Shown: in pieces, positions 8,142 through 17,176 of the stretch
Position numbering within the stretch: position 1 is the first letter of the stretch
Layout of the letters: each line of letters begins with the position of its first letter
DNA from: Syntrophobacteraceae bacterium
GTDB taxonomy: Bacteria; Desulfobacterota; Syntrophobacteria; Syntrophobacterales; Syntrophobacteraceae
Assembly: GCA_025453975.1 (NCBI GenBank)
Contig: JALOPI010000017.1
Location: 1 to 64,000 of the forward strand
Length of the DNA: 64,000 nt
Direction: 5' to 3'
Program-made: the position numbers and the translations under genes
Notes under the pieces: model-generated
The model's database searches: none
Told to the model about the DNA's origin: nothing
The model's input: only the letters and a program-made list of their open reading frames with translations

Positions 8142-9578
8142 ATGTCCAGCCAGGCATGGAATGTCGCACGAATCGTCGAGGCCACGGGGGGGACGCTGAT
8201 CCAGGGGGACCCTTCGGGCCAAGTGCGGTCCATCGCCACCGACAGCCGAAAGGTCGGGCCGGGCGACTGCTTCCTGGCCCTGAGGGGAGAAAGGCATGAC
8301 GCCCACGATTTCGTGAGCCAGACCCTGGCCGCCGGGGCCCGATCGGTTGTGGTCTCCGAAGTGCGTGCCGCCTGGGGGATGAAGGAATCCGGGATCTCCG
8401 CGGCGATCATACAGGTCGAGGAAACGCTCCATGCCCTGGGGGAGCTGGCCCGGTTCCATCGCCGCCGCTTCGACATCCCCGTGGTGGGCATCGGGGGAAG
8501 CAACGGCAAGACCAGCACCAAGGAGATGGTGGCCTCGATCCTGAGCCGCACGCGCCGGGTGCTCAAGAATCCCGGCAACCTCAACAACCTCGTCGGGGCT
8601 CCCCTGACCCTCCTGGAGCTCACGGAGGATCACCAGGCCGCCGTCATCGAGATGGGGATCAACGTTCCCGGGGAGATGGCCCGCCTCTCCGCCATCGTCG
8701 GTCCCACGGTGGGGCTTCTGACCAATATTCATCCCGCGCATCTGGAGGGTCTTGGATCCCTGGACGACGTGCTGGCCGAGAAGGGGAAGCTGCTCCAGTC
8801 GCTGGGGCCCGACGGGGTGGCTGTCGTCAACTGGGATGACCCGAGACTGCGGGGTCTGGCCAAGCGTCTCGGCTGCCGTGTGATTCGCTTTGGAACCGGG
8901 GGGGAGCCGGTGGAAGTGCGTCTCATGGGGCGGGTGTCCATGGAGGATGGCCTGAGCGTGTTCGAGATGGGGCTCGGATCCGAGGGGGTCGCCATTCGAC
9001 TGCCGGTGCTGGGAATGCACCAGGTGCAGAACGCCCTGGCGGCGGCGGCGGTGGCCTGGGCGCTGGGAGACCCTCCGCCGGTCATCGCCGCCGGACTGGA
9101 GAGCCACCGGCCGGTCCGCCAGCGCATGGAGCTGCATCGTCTGGGACGCGGCAGGGTGCTCGTGGACGACACGTACAACGCCAATCCACGCTCCATGATC
9201 TCGGCGGTGCAAACAGCCCGGGAGGCTGCCCCCGGAGCCAGGCTCATTGTCGTCCTGGGCGACATGCGCGAGCTGGGGCCCGAGAGCCGGGCCCTGCACC
9301 GGGAGGTGGGCCTGCGCATTGGAGCCATGGGGATCCAAAGGCTGGTCACCCTGGGGGATCTGAGCACCGAGATCGATGCCGGCGCCAGGGAAGGGGGCCT
9401 GGCCCCTTCGCGCTGCGCCCATGCCGGGAGCCATGAGGAAGCCGTGGAGAGGGTGACCGATAGCCTGGTGGATGGAGCGTGGGTCGTGGTCAAGGGGTCC
9501 AGGGGAATGACCATGGAGAAGGTGGTGACGGGTATCCTGGAGAGCATCGCAGCCCAGGGCGCCGGTGGGCGGGATTGA
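8142..9578 (+). CDS. murF: UDP-MurNAc-tripeptide:D-Ala-D-Ala ligase MurF
   Basis: 478 residues, typical length. It completes UDP-MurNAc-pentapeptide by adding D-Ala-D-Ala with ATP. The Mur-ligase P-loop GIGGSNGKTSTK is near residue 110. The conserved NPGNLNN motif and the DDTYNANP motif of MurF proteins are present. The ATG at 8142 has GGGAG five bases upstream. In most proteobacteria mraY follows immediately. Here the next gene is murD only 37 bases after the murF stop. Confidence 0.95.
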   Translation: MSSQAWNVARIVEATGGTLIQGDPSGQVRSIATDSRKVGPGDCFLALRGERHDAHDFVSQTLAAGARSVVVSEVRAAWGMKESGISAAIIQVEETLHALGELARFHRRRFDIPVVGIGGSNGKTSTKEMVASILSRTRRVLKNPGNLNNLVGAPLTLLELTEDHQAAVIEMGINVPGEMARLSAIVGPTVGLLTNIHPAHLEGLGSLDDVLAEKGKLLQSLGPDGVAVVNWDDPRLRGLAKRLGCRVIRFGTGGEPVEVRLMGRVSMEDGLSVFEMGLGSEGVAIRLPVLGMHQVQNALAAAAVAWALGDPPPVIAAGLESHRPVRQRMELHRLGRGRVLVDDTYNANPRSMISAVQTAREAAPGARLIVVLGDMRELGPESRALHREVGLRIGAMGIQRLVTLGDLSTEIDAGAREGGLAPSRCAHAGSHEEAVERVTDSLVDGAWVVVKGSRGMTMEKVVTGILESIAAQGAGGRD

Positions 9579-9615
9579 GGATGGGGATGAGGGCGAGGTG
9601 AGGGAAGGGGACAGG

Positions 9616-10971
9616 GTGTCGGGAGGCTCAAAGCCGGAAAAAGTCCTGGTTGTGGGAATGGGGGTATCGGGCCGAGCCGTCTGCGAGCTGCTCCTGAGGC
9701 AGGGGGTGCGGGTAATGGGGACCGATCTCGCGCCCGGGGAGCGCCTGGGGGCGGCCCTCCAGAGCCTCGAGGCCATGGGGTGTCGTTTTCGCCTGGGGAG
9801 GCACCTCCTGGACGATTTCGTTCACGCGGATCAGATCGTGGTCAGCCCCGGGGTCCCCATGGACCTGGCGCCACTGAAGGCGGCCGCCCGGGCGGGAGTG
9901 GAGATCGTGGGCGAGCTGGAGTGGGCGTGGCGGCAGACGACCACCCCCGTGGTGGCCGTGACCGGGACCAATGGAAAGACCACGACGACCTCGCTCCTGG
10001 GGGAGATGCTCGGAGCTGCCGGGCGAAAGGTTTTTGTGGGCGGCAACATCGGCACGCCCCTCAGCCGGTGGATCCTGGAGGGCGGCGAGGCGGACGTGCT
10101 GGTGCTCGAGGTCAGCAGCTTCCAGCTGGACACGGCCACCTCGTTCCGGCCCCGCGTCGGCATCCTGCTGAACATCACGGAAGATCATCTGGATCGATAC
10201 GAAAGCTTTGAAGCCTATATCCAATCCAAGCTCTCCATCTTCCGGCACCAGACTCCCGAGGATGTCGCCGTCATCAACCTGGACGATCCCTGGTGCCGGG
10301 ATCGACGCTCGGGCATTCCCGGCAGGGTCCTGACCTACAGTAGAAAGCTTCGCGATGCCACCGCCGGGGTGGGGGAGGGAAGGATCCGGTGCGCCATCCC
10401 GGGAAAAGAGGCCTTCGAGCTGGACATCAGCCAGAGTCTCCTGAAGGGGGTGCACAATCAGGAGAACATCATGGCCGCGGCCCTGGCCGCCTCGGTCATG
10501 GGGGCCGATCCCGGGGTGCTCCAGGAGGTCCTCGGCCGGTATCGCGGGCTGCCCCACCGGGTGGAATGGGTGAGGAGCTGGAACGGAGTGGATTTCTACG
10601 ACGATTCCAAGGGAACCAACGTAGGGGCCGTGGTCAAGGCCCTGGAGAATTTCGACCGGCCGGTGTGGCTGCTCCTGGGGGGAAGAGACAAGCTGGGATC
10701 GTACGAGCCTCTCTTCGAGCCTCTCCGGAGCAGGGGGCGCGGCGTTCTGGCGTTTGGGGAATCGGCTCCCAGGATCCTGGAGCAGCTGTCGCCCGTGGTG
10801 GATGCACGCGTATTCGAGGACCTGGAGTCGGCTTTCCGGGAGGCTTCGCGGCTGGCATCGCCGGGGGATGTGGTCCTGCTGTCGCCGGCGTGCTCCTCCT
10901 TTGACCAGTATGAGAGCTACGCCCAGCGGGGAGATCATTTCAAAAGGCTTGTGGGAGAATTACCGGAATAG
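9616..10971 (+). CDS. murD: UDP-MurNAc-L-Ala:D-Glu ligase MurD
   Basis: 451 residues from a GTG at 9616, chosen because AGGGAAGGGG lies 5 bases upstream and the Rossmann-type start (KVLVVGMGVSGRA) follows at once; an upstream in-frame ATG at 9565 would overlap murF. MurD adds D-glutamate to UDP-MurNAc-L-Ala. The P-loop is VTGTNGKTTTT (about residue 115). Later motifs LPHRVEW and DDSKGTN are the family signatures around the C-terminal domain. It occupies the slot normally held by mraY-murD, with mraY absent. Confidence 0.95.
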   Translation: MSGGSKPEKVLVVGMGVSGRAVCELLLRQGVRVMGTDLAPGERLGAALQSLEAMGCRFRLGRHLLDDFVHADQIVVSPGVPMDLAPLKAAARAGVEIVGELEWAWRQTTTPVVAVTGTNGKTTTTSLLGEMLGAAGRKVFVGGNIGTPLSRWILEGGEADVLVLEVSSFQLDTATSFRPRVGILLNITEDHLDRYESFEAYIQSKLSIFRHQTPEDVAVINLDDPWCRDRRSGIPGRVLTYSRKLRDATAGVGEGRIRCAIPGKEAFELDISQSLLKGVHNQENIMAAALAASVMGADPGVLQEVLGRYRGLPHRVEWVRSWNGVDFYDDSKGTNVGAVVKALENFDRPVWLLLGGRDKLGSYEPLFEPLRSRGRGVLAFGESAPRILEQLSPVVDARVFEDLESAFREASRLASPGDVVLLSPACSSFDQYESYAQRGDHFKRLVGELPE

Positions 10972-11057
10972 GCCGCCCCGGGCTAACCTGGCGGCCCTCC
11001 GCGGGCCTTTGCTTCGGGGCTTTCAGCGGTCCATCTCGCTGATTTAAGGACCCGCCG

Positions 11058-11156
11058 CATCCCCCTCTCCGCCCTTTGGGGGTAAGGGTCGGGGTGAGGA
11101 GGGGACTGGAGCCGACTTCCTCTCACGCCGTCCCGCTCCCCGAGGGAGAGGGACCT
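11058..11156. repeat. REPIN-like pair of inverted GC-rich repeats between murD and ftsW
   Basis: Two related units lie in opposite orientation. The left unit (about 11061-11104) read on the minus strand and the right unit (about 11117-11156) read on the plus strand share the pattern TCCTC-TCAC-CCG-CCC-T-CCCC-AGGG-GAGAGGG. Each contains its own short hairpin (CCCCC/GGGGG on the left, CTCCC/GGGAG on the right). This is the layout of a REP doublet (REPIN). A third, single copy appears inside rodZ at about 28129-28170. The 248-base gap between murD and ftsW is otherwise empty. Confidence 0.55.
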
Positions 11157-11219
11157 TTCAGTCAGCAGCATTGCCGTCAACGGCGCCGCCAGACAACGTG
11201 TCTCCAGCAGGAGAGAGAG

Positions 11220-12416
11220 ATGTCGCGATCCCTGACCGATGTCCCATCACTTACGGACGACGGCGGCAGACCCAGGACGGGCTCCCTGACGCTGGCTCTG
11301 CCCATGGAGATCCAGTTGTGGATCATAGTGTCCCTGCTCATCGTCATCGGGCTCATCATGGTTTACAGCGCCAGCTCGTCGGTGGGGTTCAGGAACATGG
11401 CCGAGAGCCTGGATGTCGAGGCCTCCACGTCTCACTACCTGGCCCGCCAGCTGATCTGCATCGCACTGGGACTGGTGTCCATGGTGGTGGTCAGCCGCGT
11501 CTCCTACAGGAAGCTCGGCCAGTTCGGGCCGCACCTCCTGGCCCTGGCGATCCTCTCCCTGGCCCTGGTGCTGTTTGTGGGCGTCGAAAAGAACAATGCC
11601 AGGCGCTGGTTTCAGATCTCCATGTTCCTGCTCCAGCCCGCGGAGTTCGCCAAGGTGTGCTGGGTGGTGTTCCTGAGTGCCTGGGTGATCAGGAAGCAGG
11701 ACAAGATCAAGCGGATGAGCATCGGGTTCTGGCCGCCCATGATCTGGTGCGGGGTCCTGGGGGGGCTGCTGCTGCTGGAGCCCGATTTCGGGACGACGTT
11801 CATGATCGGCTGCTCCACGTTTGTCATGCTGCTCCTGGGGGGGGTTCCCTTCAGGCATCTTTTCGCCCTGGCTCCCCTGGCGGCGGCTGGCTTTTACCGG
11901 TTCGTGTATCTGGTGCCGTACCGCTGGGAGCGTGTGACGGCTTTCAGAAATCCATGGACAGATCCCCTGGATTCGGGGTACCAGCTCATCCAGGCCTGGA
12001 TCGCCGTGGGGTCGGGAGGCTTCTGGGGGATCGGTCTGGGAGCCAGCCAGCAGAAGCTGTTCTATCTTCCCGAGGCTTTCACGGATTTCATCCTGGCGGT
12101 GGTTGCGGAGGAGCTGGGGTTCGCCGGCATCACGGCCATCACGGTGCTGTTCATGTTCTTCTTCCTGACGGGCTTTCGGATTTCCAGGTCGGCGCCGGAC
12201 CAGCTGGGCATTTTGCTGGCCGCGGGGCTCACCATGCTGATCTCCCTTCAGGCTCTGCTGAACATGGGGGTGGTGCTGGGGCTCATGCCAACCAAGGGGC
12301 TGCCCCTTCCTTTCATCTCCTATGGCGGCAGTGCCTTCACGGCCAATTGCGTTGCGGTGGGGATCCTCATGAACATCGCCCGGCACGCGGACAAGCGGGT
12401 GGCTCGAGATGTATAA
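11220..12416 (+). CDS. ftsW: Septal peptidoglycan glycosyltransferase FtsW
   Basis: 398 residues from the ATG at 11220, with AGGAG 6 bases upstream; a longer frame from 11076 runs through a repeat and is unlikely. It is a SEDS-family polytopic membrane protein of about ten helices. Signature parts are MVYSASS near the first helix, the QPAEFAK motif, the YRWERV...NPWTDP segment and the C-terminal GLPLPFISYGGSA. FtsW polymerises lipid II at the septum together with FtsI. The last codons overlap the murC start by 8 bases, so the normal murG gene is not between them. Confidence 0.95.
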   Translation: MSRSLTDVPSLTDDGGRPRTGSLTLALPMEIQLWIIVSLLIVIGLIMVYSASSSVGFRNMAESLDVEASTSHYLARQLICIALGLVSMVVVSRVSYRKLGQFGPHLLALAILSLALVLFVGVEKNNARRWFQISMFLLQPAEFAKVCWVVFLSAWVIRKQDKIKRMSIGFWPPMIWCGVLGGLLLLEPDFGTTFMIGCSTFVMLLLGGVPFRHLFALAPLAAAGFYRFVYLVPYRWERVTAFRNPWTDPLDSGYQLIQAWIAVGSGGFWGIGLGASQQKLFYLPEAFTDFILAVVAEELGFAGITAITVLFMFFFLTGFRISRSAPDQLGILLAAGLTMLISLQALLNMGVVLGLMPTKGLPLPFISYGGSAFTANCVAVGILMNIARHADKRVARDV

Positions 12417-13785
12417 GAAGTATCAGCACATTCATTTTGTGGGGATCGGCGGTATCGGCATGAGCGGCATTGCCGAGCTGCTGCTGAACCTGGGGTACCG
12501 GGTGAGCGGCTCGGACCTGAGGGAGTCGGAGATCACCCGGAGACTCGCGGCCCTGGGTGCCCAGATCCATGTGGGGCATGAGGGTGAGCAGGTGAGGGGG
12601 GCGGACGTGGTGGTTCTCTCCTCGGCCATCTCCGAGGACAACCCCGAGGCGCGGGCCGCCCGATCCATGGGCAAGGTGCCCGTCATCCGGCGGGCGGAGA
12701 TGCTGGCGGAGCTCATGCGGTTGAAGTACGCCGTGCTGGTGGCCGGAGCCCACGGCAAGACCACGACCACTTCCATGGTGTCCACGGTGCTGGCACGGGG
12801 AGGACTGGACCCGACGGTGGTCATTGGCGGGCGCCTCAACGCCTGGGGAACGAACGCCAAGCTGGGCTCGGGGGATTTCATGGTGGCCGAGGCGGACGAG
12901 AGCGACGGGACGTTCCTCCTGCTTCCTCCGACCATCGCCGTGGTGACCAACATAGATCTCGAGCACATGGACTTCTACCGGGACCTGGAGCACATCCAGC
13001 GCACGTTCCTGGAATTCATCAATCGGATACCATTTTACGGCCAGGCGGTGCTCTGCCTGGAGGACGAGAACATCCAGACCCTTCTTCCTCTCATCTCCAA
13101 GCGTTACGTCACGTACGGGTTTTCGTCCCAGGCCGACTTCCAGGCGCGGGAAGTGCGATCCCGGGGGCTGACCACATGCTATCGGGCGTTCCATCAGGGT
13201 CGGGAGCTGGGGGAGATCGAGCTGCCCATCCCTGGCCGGCACAATGTCCTCAACTCCCTGGCCGCCGTGGCGGTGGCCAGGGAGCTGGACATGGACTGGC
13301 CCGGCATCCAGGCGGGACTGAGGGACATGACGGGAGTCCATCGCCGGTTTCAGATCAAAGGCGAGGCAGCGGGGGTGCTGGTGCTGGACGACTATGGCCA
13401 CCACCCCACGGAGATCCGCAATGTGCTGGAGACGCTGGCCACCTGCTTTCCCGACCGTCGGCGCATCGTGGTGTTCCAGCCCCACCGCTACACCCGGACC
13501 CAGGCCCTCATGGACCAGTTCTCCCGCTGTTTCTACCATTCGGACCTGCTTTTCCTGACGGAGATCTACCCGGCCAGCGAGCGTCCCATTCCCGGGGTCA
13601 CCGGGGCGCGGCTGGCGGAGCAGGTGGCTGCCCACGGACATCACGATCTCGAGTTTCATGCCAGCTTCGAGGGTCTGTTCAGGAGTCTCCGGGCAACGGT
13701 GAAAGCGGGGGACGTCGTCATCACGCTGGGGGCCGGCAGCGTCTGGCGGATCGGCGAGGACCTTTTGGAAGCGCTCAAGGGGTAG
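12409..13785 (+). CDS. murC: UDP-MurNAc:L-alanine ligase MurC
   Basis: 458 residues. The N-terminal Rossmann motif HFVGIGGIGMSGIAE and the P-loop GAHGKTTTT (about residue 112) identify MurC, which adds L-alanine to UDP-MurNAc as the first peptide step. C-terminal DDYGHHPTEI and FQPHRYTRT are family motifs. The ATG lies inside the end of ftsW (8-base overlap), implying translational coupling. Its stop is 2 bases before the murB ATG. Confidence 0.96.
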   Translation: MYKKYQHIHFVGIGGIGMSGIAELLLNLGYRVSGSDLRESEITRRLAALGAQIHVGHEGEQVRGADVVVLSSAISEDNPEARAARSMGKVPVIRRAEMLAELMRLKYAVLVAGAHGKTTTTSMVSTVLARGGLDPTVVIGGRLNAWGTNAKLGSGDFMVAEADESDGTFLLLPPTIAVVTNIDLEHMDFYRDLEHIQRTFLEFINRIPFYGQAVLCLEDENIQTLLPLISKRYVTYGFSSQADFQAREVRSRGLTTCYRAFHQGRELGEIELPIPGRHNVLNSLAAVAVARELDMDWPGIQAGLRDMTGVHRRFQIKGEAAGVLVLDDYGHHPTEIRNVLETLATCFPDRRRIVVFQPHRYTRTQALMDQFSRCFYHSDLLFLTEIYPASERPIPGVTGARLAEQVAAHGHHDLEFHASFEGLFRSLRATVKAGDVVITLGAGSVWRIGEDLLEALKG

Positions 13786-13787
13786 CC

Positions 13788-14762
13788 ATGTTGCGCCAGC
13801 AAGGGGCGGTGCCCGCCCCCTCGATGGAGCCCGAAGCTCGAAGCCTGTTCTGGAGTGGTTTGGAGAAACGTCCGGAACGGGATCGAGAGCTGGAGATCCT
13901 TTGGGATGTGCCGCTGGCGTCGTGCACGACCTTTGGCATCGGCGGGCCAGCCCGCTGCCTGGCGCGGCCCCTGACCATGGATGCCGTTGCGGATGTGCTC
14001 CGCCGCGTGCGCGAGGTGGAGGTGCCGTTCTGGGTGCTGGGAGGGGGCAGCAACGTGCTGGCGCCCGACGAGCCCCTGGACGGGGTGGTCCTTCAGCTGA
14101 GCCGGTCCTGCTCGGAGATTCGTATCCGTGGGGCGGGGGAGCGGGGCTGCGTGGAGGTCCGGGCGGGGGCTGGACTGCGGTTGTCGCGCCTGATCCGATT
14201 CGGGCTTGAGAACGGATTGAGCGGGCTGGAGCCGTTGGTCGGGATTCCCGGCACGGTTGGAGGGGCGGCGGTCATGAACGCGGGTACCCGCGACGGGTGC
14301 CTGGCCGATGTACTGTTGTGGCTCGACTGCCTGGATGAGAAGGGGGCTCGGCAGCGGCTGGGACTGCGGGATCTGCGTCCCGGGTATCGCACCATGGGAT
14401 TAGCGGACGGCTGGTGCGTGGTGGAGGCGTGCCTGGGGCTGAGGCCTGCCACCAGGGGAGGAATGCGGGACCGGCTTCGGGAGACGATGCTGAAGCGAAA
14501 GGCCACTCAGCCTCTAAGGTGGCCGTCGGCGGGCTCGGTGTACAAAAATCCCCCCGAGGCCCCCGCCGGCTGGCTCATTGAGCGCGCGGGACTCAAGGGC
14601 CATGCCGTGGGTGGAGCAGCCGTGTCGGAAAAGCATGCGAACTGGATCATCAATCGTGGAGGGGCAACGGCCGCGGATGTGCGCGCCGTAATGACCCACG
14701 TGGAGAAATCGGTTCTGGAGGCATTTGGTGTTTGTCTCCAAAGGGAAATTCTAATATTGTAG
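13788..14762 (+). CDS. murB: UDP-N-acetylenolpyruvoylglucosamine reductase MurB
   Basis: 324 residues from the ATG at 13788, with AAGGGG just upstream; a much longer open frame begins at 13176 inside murC but is spurious. MurB is an FAD enzyme that uses NADPH to reduce the enolpyruvyl group to give UDP-MurNAc. Visible are TTFGIGGPA, the FAD-binding LGGGSNVL, GIPGTVGGA and the catalytic-Ser region PSAGSVYKNP near residue 250, which fits the shorter type IIb MurB. The N-terminal 35 residues before the FAD domain are unusual and low in conservation. Confidence 0.94.
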   Translation: MLRQQGAVPAPSMEPEARSLFWSGLEKRPERDRELEILWDVPLASCTTFGIGGPARCLARPLTMDAVADVLRRVREVEVPFWVLGGGSNVLAPDEPLDGVVLQLSRSCSEIRIRGAGERGCVEVRAGAGLRLSRLIRFGLENGLSGLEPLVGIPGTVGGAAVMNAGTRDGCLADVLLWLDCLDEKGARQRLGLRDLRPGYRTMGLADGWCVVEACLGLRPATRGGMRDRLRETMLKRKATQPLRWPSAGSVYKNPPEAPAGWLIERAGLKGHAVGGAAVSEKHANWIINRGGATAADVRAVMTHVEKSVLEAFGVCLQREILIL

Positions 14763-14824
14763 GCTCAAATGGAAGGGAAGGAATCCTCATCCTCCGGGGA
14801 TGAGGATCCATCCGGTGCTGCGCC

Positions 14825-15652
14825 ATGCGGAAAAAGTCAAATCGATATATCCCGGACAGAAAGGCTCAGGTCCGACGATGGGTCAGGCGAATCAAGACGG
14901 CCTTTGCTCTCCTGATGGTCCCGCCTGCCCTCCTCATATTCAGTGCTGTTCTGGCTCGCGCGTATCATGCACTCCTGGATGGGCCGTGGTTTCGACTGGA
15001 GGAGGTGGAAATTTCAGGCCTCAAGACCGTCGAGCGCGGAGAAATCCTTAACGCCCTGGGCATTCCTCGAAATGCCAGTCTTTTGACGATGGACATATCC
15101 GAGCGGGCGAAGGCGTTGAACGCCATTCCATGGCTTCTCGCCTCCTCGGTGAAAGTCGATTGGCCCCATCGCGTCATGGTGGAAGTGACCGAGCGGGAGC
15201 CCTTCGCGGTGGTATTCGCGGATCGATTCCTCGTGATGGACGCCGATGGCGGCCTCTTCGCCGAAACGGCCCCCAATGAGCATCCCTCGCTTCCGCTGGT
15301 GACCGGTTTTTCGGGATCCGGTCTGAAAGTGGGGGATCGGCTTCCCGCGGAGCCCCTGGAGGGGGTGAAGCGGTTGATGGCCGCCCTCGCGGCCACCAGG
15401 GGCTGGTTTCCACTGAATCAGATCTCTGAGTGCCGCTGGCACAACGAGGAGGGGATCATTCTCTACACGACCGTCAAGGCGATTCCCATCGAGCTTGGAT
15501 GGGAGGACTATGAATTGAAGCTGGGGCGTCTTCAGAAGGTTTTGGGCCACCTGAGCCAACGGCAGCTGCTGGAAGGGGTGACCCGGATTGACCTGGATTA
15601 CCCGAACCGGGCTTTTGTATCCGGGGACTTTCCCGCTCCCAAGGGGATTTAG
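14825..15652 (+). CDS. ftsQ: Cell division protein FtsQ (POTRA domain)
   Basis: 275 residues. A basic cytoplasmic N-terminus is followed by one membrane segment (about residues 28-48), then a POTRA domain beginning near FRLEEVEISGLKTV and an FtsQ beta-domain (MVEVTEREPFAVV, FLVMDADGGLFA). FtsQ links FtsBL to the divisome on the periplasmic side. The ribosome site is weak (GAGGATCC about 16 bases upstream), so translation may be low, as for FtsQ elsewhere. No ddl gene is present between murB and ftsQ. Confidence 0.93.
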   Translation: MRKKSNRYIPDRKAQVRRWVRRIKTAFALLMVPPALLIFSAVLARAYHALLDGPWFRLEEVEISGLKTVERGEILNALGIPRNASLLTMDISERAKALNAIPWLLASSVKVDWPHRVMVEVTEREPFAVVFADRFLVMDADGGLFAETAPNEHPSLPLVTGFSGSGLKVGDRLPAEPLEGVKRLMAALAATRGWFPLNQISECRWHNEEGIILYTTVKAIPIELGWEDYELKLGRLQKVLGHLSQRQLLEGVTRIDLDYPNRAFVSGDFPAPKGI

Positions 15653-15820
15653 GCGGGAGCCCTCGCCGGGGCCTCGCCGGGAATCGGTAGGCGGCGCCGT
15701 GGGTGAGGCTCCTCGGAAGGAGTGAGGGCGGTACCTGGCCCTGGCCCGTGGCGCGGGCGGGGATGATGGCAGCCGGGAGCGGAAGGGCAGGACGGGGCTG
15801 GCTCGTTTGAAGGGGAGGCA

Positions 15821-17047
15821 ATGGCGAGGAGAGAGGAACTGGTTGTTGGTCTGGACCTGGGAACGACGAAGATCTGCGCCGTCGTGGGGGAGGTGACTCC
15901 CGAGGGGATCGATATCGTGGGAGTGGGCACTTATCCCTCCGTCGGACTGAGGGGTGGAGTGGTCGTCAATATCGATCAGACGGTGCAGGCCATCAGGAAA
16001 GCCGTGGATGAAGCCGAGCTGATGGCGGGATGCGAGATCTCCGCCGTCTACGCGGGCGTGGCGGGCACCCATGTGCAGAGTCTCAACAGCCACGGCGTGA
16101 TCGCCATCAAGAGTCGAGAGGTGACCCAGAGCGACATAGACCGCGTGCTGGATGCCGCCAGGACCGTGGCCATGCCTTTCGATCGGCAGGTGCTGCACGT
16201 GCTGCCCCAGCAGTACATCGTTGACGACCAGGAGGGCATCCAGAATCCACTGGGCATGGCCGGGGTTCGCCTCGAAGCCAAGGTGCACATCATCACCGGC
16301 ATGGTGAGCGCCATTCAGAACATCATCAAGTGCTGCGAAAGAGCGGGCTTGCAGGTTCTGGACGTGGTGCTTGAGAGCCTGGCGTCCAGCGAGTCGGTGC
16401 TGGATGCCGACGAGCGGCATCTGGGAGTCGCCCTGGTGGACATCGGTGGCGGTACCAGCGATGTGGCGGTGTTCGTGGATAACGCCATCCGCCATTCGTG
16501 CGTGGTGGGCCTGGGAGGCAACCATATCACCTCGGACATTTCCGTGGGCCTGCGCACGTCCATGGAGGAGGCCGAGAAGGTCAAGAAACAGCATGGGTGT
16601 GCACTGGTGGAGTGGGTGAACCCACAGGATGTCATCGATGTCGGGTCCGTTGGCGGGCAGAAGTCCAGGCAGCTGGCCCGGACCATCCTGACTCAGATCG
16701 TGGAAGCTCGCGTTGAGGAAATATTGAAGATCGTCGAGTGGGAGCTGGTGCGGTCCGGATTTGCCGAGTCGCTCCACGGGGGAGTGGTGTTGACAGGCGG
16801 CGTCTCTTTGCTGCAAGGTATCCGAGAGCTGGGTGAAAGAGTTCTGGATATGCCCGTTCGAATTGGAATCCCCTATCGGTTCGGCGGCCTTGGTGATGTG
16901 GTCAAAAATCCCATATATGCCACCGCCACCGGCTTGCTGCTTTACGGAAGCAGACAGGGAATTCGAAGGCCTGTGCAGGAATCTGGGTCCTTTTCGCTCA
17001 AGGGAGTTTTGGCAACGCTCAAACGCTGGGTGAAGGAGTTCTGGTAG
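15821..17047 (+). CDS. ftsA: Cell division protein FtsA
   Basis: 408 residues, an actin-like ATPase that tethers FtsZ to the membrane. Phosphate-1 motif GLDLGTTKICAVV is at the N-terminus, the inserted 1C (SHS2) domain follows, and phosphate-2 (LVDIGGGTSDVAVF) is near residue 207. The C-terminal end (ATLKRWVKEFW) forms a plausible amphipathic membrane-targeting helix. The ATG is preceded by AGGGGAGG. A spacer of 168 bases separates it from ftsQ; I saw no clear promoter in it. Confidence 0.96.
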   Translation: MARREELVVGLDLGTTKICAVVGEVTPEGIDIVGVGTYPSVGLRGGVVVNIDQTVQAIRKAVDEAELMAGCEISAVYAGVAGTHVQSLNSHGVIAIKSREVTQSDIDRVLDAARTVAMPFDRQVLHVLPQQYIVDDQEGIQNPLGMAGVRLEAKVHIITGMVSAIQNIIKCCERAGLQVLDVVLESLASSESVLDADERHLGVALVDIGGGTSDVAVFVDNAIRHSCVVGLGGNHITSDISVGLRTSMEEAEKVKKQHGCALVEWVNPQDVIDVGSVGGQKSRQLARTILTQIVEARVEEILKIVEWELVRSGFAESLHGGVVLTGGVSLLQGIRELGERVLDMPVRIGIPYRFGGLGDVVKNPIYATATGLLLYGSRQGIRRPVQESGSFSLKGVLATLKRWVKEFW

Positions 17048-17176
17048 GCCTTCGTCTTAAGGAGAGGGAGGATTCCCCTCGGCCGGCGGGTGAGCGTCCG
17101 GGTGCCGGGGGGGGCTGACAGGCTGGGTGATCATCACGAGACCCGAGGGAAATCGTTGGACCATACAGGGGACGCA

